Under the pieces are notes generated by a model. It did no database searches and was not told where the DNA came from. It worked only from the letters and a program-made list of their open reading frames with translations. Source: Micromonospora halophytica (GTDB lineage Bacteria > Actinomycetota > Actinomycetes > Mycobacteriales > Micromonosporaceae). Taken from it: a stretch of 64,000 nucleotides of DNA. This document shows positions 18,859 to 26,905 of this stretch, piece after piece. Position 1 is the first letter of the stretch; the number at the start of each line of letters is the position of its first letter. The stretch covers positions 39,828-103,827 of the forward strand of contig NZ_FMDN01000021.1 in NCBI RefSeq assembly GCF_900090245.1. Reading direction: 5' to 3'. The position numbers were made by a program, and so were the translations under genes.

Positions 18859-19443
18859 ATGCCGTGGTGGTCATGGCGCCCTGGTCCCGCCAGTGGCGGC
18901 GACCCGGAAACTCGAAGCGGGACCACAGTGGACAGCACCGTCCGGGTCGGACCACCGTCCCCCCGGCAGCCGGGGGACGACTGCAAGGCCGCCGACCGGT
19001 CGGTGATCGCCGACATGCCGGTCACCGTGGCCCCGGTCACCCTGCGCCGGGTCTGCGACGCCCTCGACCTGCTCGATGTGCGCTACCTGGCCGACGGTGA
19101 CGGGAACCTGCTGGCCATGTGGGAGCGGCACGCGGTGCTGGTCACTCTTGAGGGTCCGGAGGACGAGATCCTGGTGATGCGGGCCCGTCCACACGCGACG
19201 GTGCCGCCGGACTGGGCGGACCGGGCCTACCGGGTGGTCAACGAGTGGAACCACACCCGCCGGTTCTGCAAGGCCTACATCGGCGACCCGACCGAGCGTG
19301 GTCAACTGCCCATCTACGCCGAGCTTCAGGTGCCGCTCGGCGCCGGCACCCACGACGCGCTCCTGGTCGAGATGCTCGACTGCGGCGCGGCCGTGGCGAC
19401 CACCTTCGTCGACTGGCTGCACGACGAGGGCGCGCTGCTCTGA
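18859..19443 (+). CDS. YbjN-domain protein
   Basis: Product of 194 residues. After a 50-residue N-terminal extension of low conservation, the YbjN/T3SS-chaperone-like fold runs from about 55 to the end: VTLRRVCDALDLLDVRYLADGDGNLLAMW, then RAYRVVNEWNHTRRFCKAYIGD, and a final stretch LLVEMLDCGAAVATTFVDWLHDEG. Family members are small alpha/beta proteins of unclear role, often thought to act as chaperones or regulators. ATG 18859 is the first start, but translation could begin nearer the domain (for example at residue 53). The gene lies after the ettA operon, with about 130 bp between, and converges with glbO. Confidence 0.82.
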   Translation: MPWWSWRPGPASGGDPETRSGTTVDSTVRVGPPSPRQPGDDCKAADRSVIADMPVTVAPVTLRRVCDALDLLDVRYLADGDGNLLAMWERHAVLVTLEGPEDEILVMRARPHATVPPDWADRAYRVVNEWNHTRRFCKAYIGDPTERGQLPIYAELQVPLGAGTHDALLVEMLDCGAAVATTFVDWLHDEGALL

Positions 19444-19494
19444 GCCGGCCACGGGGGCCGCAACGGGCTGCCCGCCGAGCCGCCAGGGTGACGC

Positions 19495-19917
19495 CTACCC
19501 GGCCGGGTCCTCCATGACGTTCACCAGGAAGTAGGCCGCGCGCTCCAGGTAGTCCCAGAGCGCCCCGGCGATCTCCGGTGGCAGGTCCAGCCGGTGGACG
19601 GCCCGCCGCATGTGGTGCAGCCAGGCGTCCCGCTCCGCGGCGCCGATCCGGAACGACGCGTGCCGCATCCGCAGCCGCGGGTGCCCGCGCTGGGCCGAGT
19701 AGGTGTGCGGGCCGCCCCAGTACTGCATCAGGAAGAGCGTCAGGCGGTCGGCGGCCGGCCCGAGGTCCTCCTCCGGGTACATCGGCCGCAGCAGCGGGTC
19801 GGTGGCGACGCCGGCGTAGAACTCGTCGACCAGCTTGCGGAAGGTGGGCTCGCCGCCGACCGCTTCGAAGAGGGTCATCGACGGCTCGGTACGGTCGGAT
19901 TCACCTGCGGGGTTCAC
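19495..19917 (-). CDS. glbO: group II truncated haemoglobin (GlbO)
   Basis: Small 2/2 globin binding haem, implicated in O2/NO handling near the membrane. The 140-residue protein reads MTLFEAVGGEPTFRKLVDEFY, LRPMYPEEDLGPAADRLTLF, LMQYWGGPHTYSAQRGHPRL and RMRHASFRIGAAERDAW, almost colinear with mycobacterial GlbO, including the proximal histidine in RMRHASF and a Tyr in the CD region. GTG 19917 is favoured over ATG 19878 because ggatggag lies just upstream. The MFS gene starts upstream on the same strand and its stop is about 60 bp from this start. In M. tuberculosis glbO (Rv2470) lies in the same chromosomal neighbourhood. Confidence 0.93.
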   Translation of the reverse strand: MNPAGESDRTEPSMTLFEAVGGEPTFRKLVDEFYAGVATDPLLRPMYPEEDLGPAADRLTLFLMQYWGGPHTYSAQRGHPRLRMRHASFRIGAAERDAWLHHMRRAVHRLDLPPEIAGALWDYLERAAYFLVNVMEDPAG

Positions 19918-19979
19918 CGCTCCATCCTGCCAGGTGCGCCGGGCCGCCGGTCGCCGCGTACCGGTCGGGCGGCTGCCGA

Positions 19980-21368
19980 TCACGTCACAGCGTGGCTGCG
20001 CCGCCCCCGCTCGCCGGTGCGGCCCTCCGCGGCCGGCTGCCCGTCGTGGCGCCGCGGGTCGGCGGGGGAGCGGGACCGGTCACCGGTCACCGGGTCCTCG
20101 GAGTTGGCCCGGTCGGCCGCCTCGACGGCCGCTTCGACGGTCCGTCGGTCCGGCCAGCGCAACGCGGTGAAGAGCATCAGCAGGACGCCGCCGGCGCTCC
20201 ACAGGCCGACCACCGTCGGGATGGGGAAGTGGTCGGCGAAGAGCCCGGTGATCAGCACCGCGCCGCCCTGGATGACCTGCATGCCGGTGGCCATCACGCC
20301 GAAGGCTCGGGCCCGGAAGCCGTTCGGCAGGGCGCGGACGAAGAGGCCGTTGGCGGTCGGCAGCAGGCCGGCGACGGCGAAGCCGCAGGTCGCCGCGAGT
20401 AGGGCCACCACCAGCGGCGGCGGGTCGAACAGCGCCGGCACCAGCGCCAGCGGCGCGGCCACCGCCAGCGGGCGCATCAGGGTGAGCCGGCGGGCCGGCG
20501 CGACCGCCCGCCCGACCAGCAGTCCACCGAGGATGAAGCCGGCCGGGTTGGCCGCCATGATCACGGCCTGGGCCAGGCCGGTGTCCATTCCGGGGTCGGT
20601 GCGCTCGCCGGCCCAGGCCGCGGCGAGTCCCTCGGGGACGATGGAGAAGAGCATGGCGCTGAAGACCAGCAGGGCGATCGCCCGCAGGACGGGGTTGCCG
20701 AACACGATCCGGAACCCCTCGCCGGTCTCTCGGAGGAGGTGGGTGCGGTGCGCGGCCGTCATCGCGGACGCCCGCTCGCGGACGCCCCAGCGCACCAGCG
20801 CGGCAGACACGGCGAACGTCATCGCGTTGATCAGCAGCGCGGCGGTGGTGTTCCAGGTGGCCACGGCCGCTCCGAGCAGGTAGCCGACCACCTGGGCGGC
20901 CTGGCCGAAGCTGGCGTTCAGCGACAGCCCGACGACCAGCCGGTCGCCGCTGAGGATGGCCGGCATGAGCGCCGACCGGGCGGCCTGGCTCGGCGGATTG
21001 GCGAGCGTGGTGGCGAAGAGCAGGGCGAGGATCGCCCAGACCGGCGTGCCCGGGATGGCGATCAGCGTCATCAGCGCCATCCGGACCAGGTCGCAGACCA
21101 CCATCACGCGCCGGTACGGGTAGCGCTCCGCGAGTGCGGCGAGCAGTGGCCCGCCGACCAGCCAGGGGAGGTAGCTGACCGCGAACGCGGCGGCGGAGAG
21201 CGCGATCGACTCGCTCTCCCGGTAGACGAGGACGGTGACCGCGGCCTTCGCCACGTAGTCGCCGATCCAGGAGAGGAGGCTCGCGGTGAGGACCGCCCGG
21301 TACTCGGACTGGCCGAACACCTCACGGAAGGTTGCCGGCCCGTCCGGAGAGGGTCGCTCGTCGGACAC
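19980..21368 (-). CDS. MFS transporter
   Basis: About 462 residues with the pattern of a 12-helix major facilitator: first helices at TASLLSWIGDYVAKAAVTVLVY and AFAVSYLPWLVGG, and the conserved loop ALAERYPYRRVMVVCDLVR between helices 2 and 3. The ordering resembles the enterobactin-exporter/MFS_3 group, so drug or metabolite efflux is likely. The substrate is unknown. GTG 21368 is preferred over ATG 21380 because the site ggagg sits 8 bases before it. The C-terminal 45 residues are charged and cytoplasmic. glbO lies downstream on the same strand. Confidence 0.85.
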   Translation of the reverse strand: MSDERPSPDGPATFREVFGQSEYRAVLTASLLSWIGDYVAKAAVTVLVYRESESIALSAAAFAVSYLPWLVGGPLLAALAERYPYRRVMVVCDLVRMALMTLIAIPGTPVWAILALLFATTLANPPSQAARSALMPAILSGDRLVVGLSLNASFGQAAQVVGYLLGAAVATWNTTAALLINAMTFAVSAALVRWGVRERASAMTAAHRTHLLRETGEGFRIVFGNPVLRAIALLVFSAMLFSIVPEGLAAAWAGERTDPGMDTGLAQAVIMAANPAGFILGGLLVGRAVAPARRLTLMRPLAVAAPLALVPALFDPPPLVVALLAATCGFAVAGLLPTANGLFVRALPNGFRARAFGVMATGMQVIQGGAVLITGLFADHFPIPTVVGLWSAGGVLLMLFTALRWPDRRTVEAAVEAADRANSEDPVTGDRSRSPADPRRHDGQPAAEGRTGERGRRSHAVT

Positions 21369-21627
21369 CGTCGCCTCCATCGAGCCCGCCGACGGCCACT
21401 CGTGACGGCCTTGACGGGGCCCTGTCGTCAGATCTACGGATCAGCGAGGACATGATCACGCTCCGGGGAGCGTGTGCACCGGATTCTGCCCGATCGTCTG
21501 AGAACTGGCTAGGGTGAACGGACGGATCGTCGCATCTCCGACTGAACGAACGGACGATACCCGAGGGGTCACGCGGTCGGGAAGCCCCGGATTTCGGATC
21601 ACCGCGGTCGGACGGCTCATCCCGAGG

Positions 21628-22722
21628 TCAGGTCGCCCCGCCCTGGCCCGTGGGTGGAGGGCCGCTGGCGCCCTGGGCGCCGTTGGCGCCGCCCGGGGCG
21701 GCGGTCGTCGTGGGCACCTGCGGCAGGCCCGGGTAGAGCCGGGCGGCGGCGATCTTCGCGGTGATGCCCGAGTTCTCCAGCGCCTCGGCCAGCCGGCGGC
21801 GCAGCTCCCGGCCGACCGCGAACTGGCCGTCCGCCGTCGTCTTGACCACCGTCCGGATCACCGCCCCGTCCACCGTCATCTGCTCGACGCCCAGCACCTC
21901 CGGCTCCTCGACGATCTCCGAGGCCAGTTCCGGGTCCATCGCCAGCGAGGCCGCGGCGGTACGCAGCACTGCGGTGGCTTCCTCGGTGCTGGCGAATCCG
22001 ATCGGCAGGTCCACCACCACCAGGGCCCAGCCCTGGCTCTTGTTGCCGACCCGGACGATCTCCCCGTTGCGGATGTACCAGAGCACCCCGCGTCCGTCCC
22101 GGACCGTGGTGACCCGCAGCCCCACCGACTCGACCACGCCGGTCGCCTCGCCCAGGTCCACCGTGTCGCCCACGCCGTACTGGTCCTCGATGAGCATGAA
22201 CAGGCCGGCGATCAGGTCCTTCACCAGACTCTGCGCGCCGAAGCCGAGGGCGACGCCGGCGATGCCGGCGCTGGCCAGCAGTGGAGCCAGGTCGAAGCTG
22301 AACTCCTTGAGGACCATCAGCAGCGCGATGCCGAAGACGAACGCGGTGACCATGCTGCGCAGCACCGAGCCGATCGCCTCGGCCCGCTGCCGGCGGCGCT
22401 CCGGGACGAACTCCTCCGGATTGCCCGACGCGGACGGGATCCGCTCGCGCAGCGGCCGGAGCATCGTCGGCACCGCGCCCTCGCTGGTGGTGCGGACCAG
22501 CCGGTTGATCGTCCGGTGCAGCGCCCAGCGGGCCACCAGGGCCAGCAGCAGGATCAGGACCACCCGCAGCGGCTTGAGCAGGATCCAGTAGCTGCCCTCG
22601 GCGAACCAGGTGGAGCCGGTCACCTCCAGCACGCCCTGGCACAGGGGGTCGTCCAGGCACTCCCGCGACGGCGACGGGTCGATGATCGGCTCGGCGAGGA
22701 TCGTCAGATCGGTGGGGCTCAC
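21628..22722 (-). CDS. small-conductance mechanosensitive channel (MscS family)
   Basis: Product of about 364 residues. After a hydrophobic first helix (WILLKPLRVVLILLLALVARWAL) there is a second membrane segment (SMVTAFVFGIALLMVL) and the pore helix LLASAGIAGVALGFGAQSLVKDLIAGLFML, the hallmark of MscS, followed by the beta domain with YGVGDTVDLGEATGVVESVGLRVT. It probably opens on hypo-osmotic shock to release solutes. GTG 22722 is chosen; a TTG six codons upstream is possible. The C-terminal tail is Gly/Pro-rich and probably disordered. Nearest neighbours on either side have no obvious functional link. Confidence 0.9.
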   Translation of the reverse strand: MSPTDLTILAEPIIDPSPSRECLDDPLCQGVLEVTGSTWFAEGSYWILLKPLRVVLILLLALVARWALHRTINRLVRTTSEGAVPTMLRPLRERIPSASGNPEEFVPERRRQRAEAIGSVLRSMVTAFVFGIALLMVLKEFSFDLAPLLASAGIAGVALGFGAQSLVKDLIAGLFMLIEDQYGVGDTVDLGEATGVVESVGLRVTTVRDGRGVLWYIRNGEIVRVGNKSQGWALVVVDLPIGFASTEEATAVLRTAAASLAMDPELASEIVEEPEVLGVEQMTVDGAVIRTVVKTTADGQFAVGRELRRRLAEALENSGITAKIAAARLYPGLPQVPTTTAAPGGANGAQGASGPPPTGQGGAT

Positions 22723-22852
22723 CCTGCTTTCGTACCGCAACGGTCGCGGCGATCGGCCGCCGACCCACCGGCGGCCCGGCCTCGACGACCGCCGTGATCA
22801 TCCGGGGCCGAACCGGTCATCTTCACACGAGGGGAAGAAGCTTCACGGGGGA

Positions 22853-22879
22853 CCCCGGATTAGTACGTGCAATCCGGGG
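22853..22879. promoter_or_regulatory. hairpin in the HNH gene leader
   Basis: Inverted repeat CCCCGGATT / AATCCGGGG with a nine-base loop, 128 bp upstream of the HNH start and 130 bp from the divergent MscS start. No T tract follows, so a leader structure or operator is more likely than a terminator. Confidence 0.45.
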
Positions 22880-23006
22880 CCTTATCAGGGACGATTGGCG
22901 CACGGACGTCGGTGATCCCGCCGGCGTCGGTCGTGGTCACCCCCTTGCCCGGGGCACGGCCGGCGTGGCCAGCGGTGGGAGCGGCTGGACCGGGAGGGTG
23001 AGCACG

Positions 23007-23552
23007 ATGCCTGACATACGACCCACGGTGGGCTCCGGCGCGCTGGTTCTCAACGCCACCTACGAGCCGCTGTGTGTCGTGTCGGTGCGTCGCGCCGCCA
23101 TTCTCGTGCTCTCCGCCAAGGCGGTCTGTGTCGCCGACGGCGACGGGGTGCTGCACAGCGCCCGCAACGCGCTCCCCGTCCCCTCCGTGGTCCGGCTGAC
23201 CCGTTTTGTCCGGGTGCCGTACCGGACCCACGTCGGGCTCTCCCGGCGGGCCATCTTCGCCCGTGACGGCTGGCGGTGTGTCTACTGCCGGGGGCCGGCG
23301 GAGACCATCGACCACGTCTTCCCGCGTAGTCGGGGCGGCCGGCACGCCTGGGAGAACGTGGTCGCCGCCTGCGCCCGGTGCAACCACACCAAGGGCGACA
23401 AGACCCCGGCCGAGCTGGGCTGGCGGCTGCACCACCACCCGGCCGCCCCGAAGGGGACGGCCTGGCGGGTGCTCGGGCACCGGGCCCCCGACCCGCGCTG
23501 GGCCGACTGGCTCGACCTGCGCGAGCCGCTGCGGGAGGCCGAGGCCGCCTGA
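23007..23552 (+). CDS. HNH endonuclease family protein
   Basis: Product of 181 residues, start ATG 23007 after a ggaggg site at 22992-22997. The C-terminal half carries an HNH nuclease module: FARDGWRCVYC, IDHVFPRSRGGRHAWENVVAACARCNHTKGD, with two CxxC pairs for structural zinc and the His of DHV as general base. The first 70 residues (ALVLNATYEPLCVVSVRRA) are conserved in the actinobacterial family that includes Rv2469c. Its biological target is unknown; a housekeeping role is more likely than a mobile one, given the conserved position near glbO and pepN homologues. Confidence 0.87.
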   Translation: MPDIRPTVGSGALVLNATYEPLCVVSVRRAAILVLSAKAVCVADGDGVLHSARNALPVPSVVRLTRFVRVPYRTHVGLSRRAIFARDGWRCVYCRGPAETIDHVFPRSRGGRHAWENVVAACARCNHTKGDKTPAELGWRLHHHPAAPKGTAWRVLGHRAPDPRWADWLDLREPLREAEAA

Positions 23553-23587
23553 GCCGCTCCGCGCGGCCGGTGGGCGGGCCGGCGCGC

Positions 23588-24403
23588 TCATCCCTCGTGC
23601 GCCCGGACCAGTGAGGCGTACACCACCACGTTGTCGGCGTAGCCGGTGTCGCCGCCGACCCAGCGGCCACCGCAGGTGATCAGGCGCAGGTTGGGGCGAC
23701 TGAAGTCGCCGTATATCTCGTCCACCGGCAGCTTCTCCTTGCCGTGCCGCTGCACCTGGTCGACCTCGAAGACGGCCACCTTCCCGTCCCGCCGGGTCAC
23801 CTCCACCTCGTCGCCGTCGCGCAGCCGCGTGAGGCCGTGGAAGACGGCCGGGCCGGTGCTGGTGTCGACGTGCCCGACGATCACCGCCGGGCCGTACTGA
23901 CCGGGGGTCGGGCTCTGGTCGTACCAGGCCGCCTCCTGGGCGCGGGCGGCGTCCGGCACCCCGATGCTGCCGTCCGGGGCGATGCCGACGTGGTGCACCG
24001 GCGCCCGCAGGTCGATCCGGTCGATCGCGATTCCGGTCGGCGGGCTGCCCGGCAGCACCGGGAACTTCTTCGGCGGCGGGCGCAGGCCGGCGATGAACCG
24101 GTCCGGCAGCACGCTGAGGCCGGTCACCTGTTCCACGCCGAGCATGGCGACGATCAGCGCCATCAGGCCGGCGACCACCATGACCGGCAGGCCCGGACTG
24201 CGGCTCCGGTAGCGGCCCGGCCGGGCCGGGCGCCGGGACGCGGGTCGTACCGCAGCGGCGTGGGCGACCGGGTCGGCGGTGGTCACGCTGGCGGAGACGG
24301 CCTGGCCGGCCACCCGGCGGAAGCGGCCGGCCGCGCGGGCCGCGAGCCGGGCGGCGGCCCGGACCCGACCCGACCGTGGCGTACGCGAACGTGCGCGGGC
24401 CAT
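23588..24403 (-). CDS. class F-like sortase
   Basis: Membrane-bound transpeptidase that attaches surface proteins to the envelope. The 271-residue protein has a long basic cytoplasmic start (about 70 residues), one transmembrane helix (VMVVAGLMALIVAMLGVEQVTG) and a sortase beta-barrel with the catalytic His in VIVGHVDTSTGPAVF and Cys in LRLITCGG. The usual catalytic Arg is expected in the last strand; here that strand reads TGYADNVVVYASL, with no Arg, though Arg follows CGG. The gene directly upstream on the same strand encodes a likely substrate; the gap is only 12 bp, so they are an operon. Confidence 0.87.
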   Translation of the reverse strand: MARARSRTPRSGRVRAAARLAARAAGRFRRVAGQAVSASVTTADPVAHAAAVRPASRRPARPGRYRSRSPGLPVMVVAGLMALIVAMLGVEQVTGLSVLPDRFIAGLRPPPKKFPVLPGSPPTGIAIDRIDLRAPVHHVGIAPDGSIGVPDAARAQEAAWYDQSPTPGQYGPAVIVGHVDTSTGPAVFHGLTRLRDGDEVEVTRRDGKVAVFEVDQVQRHGKEKLPVDEIYGDFSRPNLRLITCGGRWVGGDTGYADNVVVYASLVRAHEG

Positions 24404-24415
24404 GGTGGCCTCGGG

Positions 24416-24940
24416 TCAGGATCCGGTCCCGGCCCGACGACGGCTCCCGCCGAACACGCCGAGCCCGGCCACCACGGCGACCACGGCCAGGCCGCCGACG
24501 AGCAGCAGCGAGCCGACTCCCCGGTCCCCGACGGTGCCGCCGCCACCGGTCGCCGGGCCCTTGCTCGGCTGAGCCATGTTCAGCACGGTCAGCGTGGTCT
24601 GGGCGGTGTTGCCGTCGGGACAGCGCAGGTTCACCGGGTAGTCGCCCGGTTCCTTACCGCTCGGGATGGTGACCGCCCCGGTCAGGAAGCCGTTGTCCGG
24701 TCGGACGACGACCCGCCCGAAGGCGTCGGACTGCACGCTGGCCTGCTGGTTGTTGGCGGTGTCGCAACTGGCCCGGATGTTCACCCGGGTCCCGGCCTGT
24801 GCGGTGTTCGGGGTGACCTCGACGAAGGTGTTCTCCCCAGCCCAGGCCGGTGTGGCCGTCCCCAGCACGAAGGCCGCGACCAGTGTGAACATCGCCAGTA
24901 CGGCGGAAAAGGCACGACGGTGCCCGATGAGCCCCCGCAT
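24416..24940 (-). CDS. secreted surface protein with C-terminal anchor, candidate sortase substrate
   Basis: Product of 174 residues, start ATG 24940 with gaggggag just upstream. It has a typical signal peptide ending ATPAWA, an external domain of about 100 residues (ENTFVEVTPNTAQAGTRVNIRASC), and then a tail with PATGGGG, a hydrophobic helix (GVGSLLLVGGLAVVAVVAGLGVF) and a terminal SRRR. That order of xPATG-like box, hydrophobic stretch and basic tail resembles a cell-wall sorting signal. The sortase gene follows 12 bp downstream. Function of the displayed domain is unknown. The two Cys residues could form a disulfide. Confidence 0.75.
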   Translation of the reverse strand: MRGLIGHRRAFSAVLAMFTLVAAFVLGTATPAWAGENTFVEVTPNTAQAGTRVNIRASCDTANNQQASVQSDAFGRVVVRPDNGFLTGAVTIPSGKEPGDYPVNLRCPDGNTAQTTLTVLNMAQPSKGPATGGGGTVGDRGVGSLLLVGGLAVVAVVAGLGVFGGSRRRAGTGS

Positions 24941-25097
24941 GATTCTCCCCTCCCGGCACGATCGCCGGAATCCTGCGACGGGTGTTCGGGCCTGCATTCC
25001 CGCTGGCCCGGTGCCAAACCAGGGATGGTGTTACTGACAGTGGCCGGGGGTGGTGTCGCTCTGCGTGATCGCGGCATCGGCCCCCGCGCTTGCCGTG

Positions 25098-25233
25098 CGG
25101 ACGCTTTGCTCTGCACCCGCCCACGCGCCAAGGCCGTGAGCAGCAGTTTCGGTGAAGAGGTCAGCGGATGGTGGGTCCGCTGCCTATCACGCCACGTAGC
25201 TGGCGCGTTTGTGGGTGCAGAGCAAAGCGTCCG
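25098..25233. repeat. inverted-repeat element with 33-bp arms (MITE-like)
   Basis: Arms 25098-25130 and 25201-25233 are complementary at 30 of 33 positions, including an uninterrupted 21-bp outer block beginning CGGACGCTTTGCTCTGCACC. The 70-bp interior holds a second hairpin, 25162-25168 with 25176-25182. No open frame of note lies inside. It occupies the 425-bp gap between the surface-protein promoter and the 3' end of the Lrp gene. The form fits a miniature transposable element or a large structured RNA. No target-site duplication was clear. Confidence 0.65.
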
Positions 25234-25287
25234 ACGTGCTGCTGCCGTCCCCGGAGCAGGAGTGACATCACGTCACGATCGGCCTCC

Positions 25288-25335
25288 GTCGCCCGAGCCG
25301 GCCGTCGCCCGAGCCGGCCGTCGCCCGAGCCGGCC
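25288..25335 (+). repeat. three tandem 16-bp repeats
   Basis: gtcgcccgagccggcc occurs three times in a row without change (25288-25303, 25304-25319, 25320-25335), followed by a degenerate fourth copy. It lies just past the 3' end of the Lrp gene. Probably a slippage array; no function inferred. Confidence 0.85.
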
Positions 25336-25365
25336 GTCGGCCGTCGGTCGAGCCGGGTGCCGGGC

Positions 25366-25842
25366 TCAGCGCCGTCGGGCGGGCGGGGGCGGCGGGTCGG
25401 TGCGTGGCGGCAGTGGGCCGACCGGGTGCCAGCCCAGCGGGGTGGAGAGCACCATGGTGCTGGACGGCTGGCCGTACGGGGCGAGTCGGTCGATGACCGC
25501 CTCGAACCCCTCCATCGACCTGGCGGCCACCTTGAGCATGCTGCACGCGTCGCCGGTGATCCGGTGGATCTCCCGGATCTCCGGCCAGCCGGCCACCGCC
25601 GGGTCGTGCAGGATGCAGCGTGGCCCGTAACAGGACATCCGGATCAGTGCGAGCACGCTACGGCCGGCCCGGGTCAGGTCGACGTGGGCGTGGTAACCGG
25701 TGATCACCCCGGCCTCCTCCAGCCGGCGGACCCGCTCGGCCACCGCCGGCGGGGACAGGTGCACCCGTCGGGACAGCTCGCTGTACGACAGGCGGGCGTC
25801 GGCCTGCAGTTCCCGCAGCAGCGCCCAGTCCATGTCGTCCAC
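25366..25842 (-). CDS. Lrp/AsnC-family regulator, probable kynurenine-operon regulator
   Basis: Product of about 158 residues: N-terminal winged helix-turn-helix (DWALLRELQADARLSYSELSRRVHLSPPAVAERVRRLEEAGVI, residues about 5-48) and a C-terminal ligand-binding RAM domain, plus a Pro-rich tail. Start is GTG 25842, with ATG 25833 close by. It diverges from kynA across about 145 bp holding a dyad near 25858. Lrp-type KynR regulators activate kyn genes in Pseudomonas in response to kynurenine, so control of the adjacent operon is a good inference. The effector could be tryptophan or kynurenine. Confidence 0.88.
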   Translation of the reverse strand: MDDMDWALLRELQADARLSYSELSRRVHLSPPAVAERVRRLEEAGVITGYHAHVDLTRAGRSVLALIRMSCYGPRCILHDPAVAGWPEIREIHRITGDACSMLKVAARSMEGFEAVIDRLAPYGQPSSTMVLSTPLGWHPVGPLPPRTDPPPPPARRR

Positions 25843-25850
25843 GCCTGAAC

Positions 25851-25865
25851 TTTACCTTCCGTAAG
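25851..25865. promoter_or_regulatory. dyad TTTAC-N5-GTAAG, candidate Lrp-type operator
   Basis: Short interrupted dyad in the lrp-kynA gap, nine bases upstream of the regulator start. Arms pair with one wobble and the flanks (TGAAC, CTCAA) extend partial symmetry. It is AT-rich in a GC-rich region. Position suits autoregulation and activation of kynA. Confidence 0.4.
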
Positions 25866-25988
25866 CTCAACCGGCCCAGCGCCTTGCAGGCCGAAGGTGA
25901 TCCCCCCTGATGACCGTCGAATCGGCATTCCGTCCGCCGATCCGGCCGGGGGATCATGTCGTATCCGGCTCAGGGAGGAGACGAGAAG

Positions 25989-26891
25989 GTGGAGCAGACG
26001 GACCTGCGGGCGCCCACCCTGACCGCGGCGGTGCGCCCGGCCACCCCCCAGCAGCGGGCTGCTCGGGCCGCCCGCAACGGCGGCGAGCCCACGCTCGAGT
26101 TCGCCGACCGGGTGCCGTACGACGCTTACGTGCACGCCAGCACCCTGCACCGGTTGCAGCAGCCGCTCAGCGACGACCCGGGCGAGATGTCGTTCCTCAT
26201 GGTCAGCCAGATCATGGAGCTCTACTTCGGACTGACCTGCCACGAGCTGCGGCAGGCCCAGCAGGACCTGCGCGCCGACCGGATCTGGGACGCCCTGGCC
26301 CCGCTGCGCCGGGCCGCGCTGCACCTCGAAGGGCTCAACGCCGCCTGGCGCGGGCTGCGCTGGATGACCCCGGCCGACTTCAACCGGTTCCGCAACCTGC
26401 TCGGTGAGGGCTCCGGTTTCCAGTCCGCGATGTACCGGCACCTGGAGTTCCTGCTCGGCCTGCGTGACCCGGCCCTGATCCGCCCGTTTCGCCGGCAGCC
26501 GCAGGTGTACGACGAGCTGCGCGCCACCCTCGCCGCGCCGAGCCTCTGGGACGAGGTGCTCGCCCTGCTCGCCCGGCACGGTCACGACCTCCCCGCCGAC
26601 CTGCTCGACCGGGACGTCGCCGTCGAGCACCAGCCGCACCCGGCGGTCGAGGCGGCCTGGGTGACGGTCTACGACGACGGCGGCCCGGAGAACCAGCTCC
26701 GCCTGCTCGGCGAGGCCCTCACCGAGGTGGCCGAGCAGTTCGGCGACTGGCGGTGGAACCACGTCAAGGCCGTCCAGCGCACGATGGGCGCCAAGGTCGG
26801 CAGCGGTGGCTCCGCCGGCCTGGCCTGGCTGCAACGGAGCATGGCCCGGGTGGTCTTCCCGGAGCTGTGGTCGGCCCGGACCGCGATGTGA
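25989..26891 (+). CDS. kynA: tryptophan 2,3-dioxygenase
   Basis: Haem enzyme opening the indole ring of L-tryptophan to N-formylkynurenine, the first step of the kynurenine pathway. The 300-residue product shows family segments DAYVHASTLHRLQQPLSD, MVSQIMELYFGLTCHELRQAQ with the distal residues, GEGSGFQSAMYRHLEFLLG, and a C-terminal WRWNHVKAVQRTMGAKVGSGGS containing the haem-side histidine. GTG 25989 is preferred over ATG 25956 since ggaggag lies 9 bases before it. First gene of the operon; kynU follows 14 bp after its stop. Confidence 0.93.
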   Translation: MEQTDLRAPTLTAAVRPATPQQRAARAARNGGEPTLEFADRVPYDAYVHASTLHRLQQPLSDDPGEMSFLMVSQIMELYFGLTCHELRQAQQDLRADRIWDALAPLRRAALHLEGLNAAWRGLRWMTPADFNRFRNLLGEGSGFQSAMYRHLEFLLGLRDPALIRPFRRQPQVYDELRATLAAPSLWDEVLALLARHGHDLPADLLDRDVAVEHQPHPAVEAAWVTVYDDGGPENQLRLLGEALTEVAEQFGDWRWNHVKAVQRTMGAKVGSGGSAGLAWLQRSMARVVFPELWSARTAM

Positions 26892-26905
26892 CCCGGAGGA
26901 CGGAC

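Noticed and set aside
21514..22797. 427-residue plus-strand frame over the MscS gene
   Set aside because: The minus-strand frame has the MscS pore helix and gating domain; this one is low complexity.
23007..23552. Intron- or phage-encoded homing endonuclease
   Set aside because: The HNH protein is in a conserved core neighbourhood and has the N-terminal part of the actinobacterial housekeeping family.
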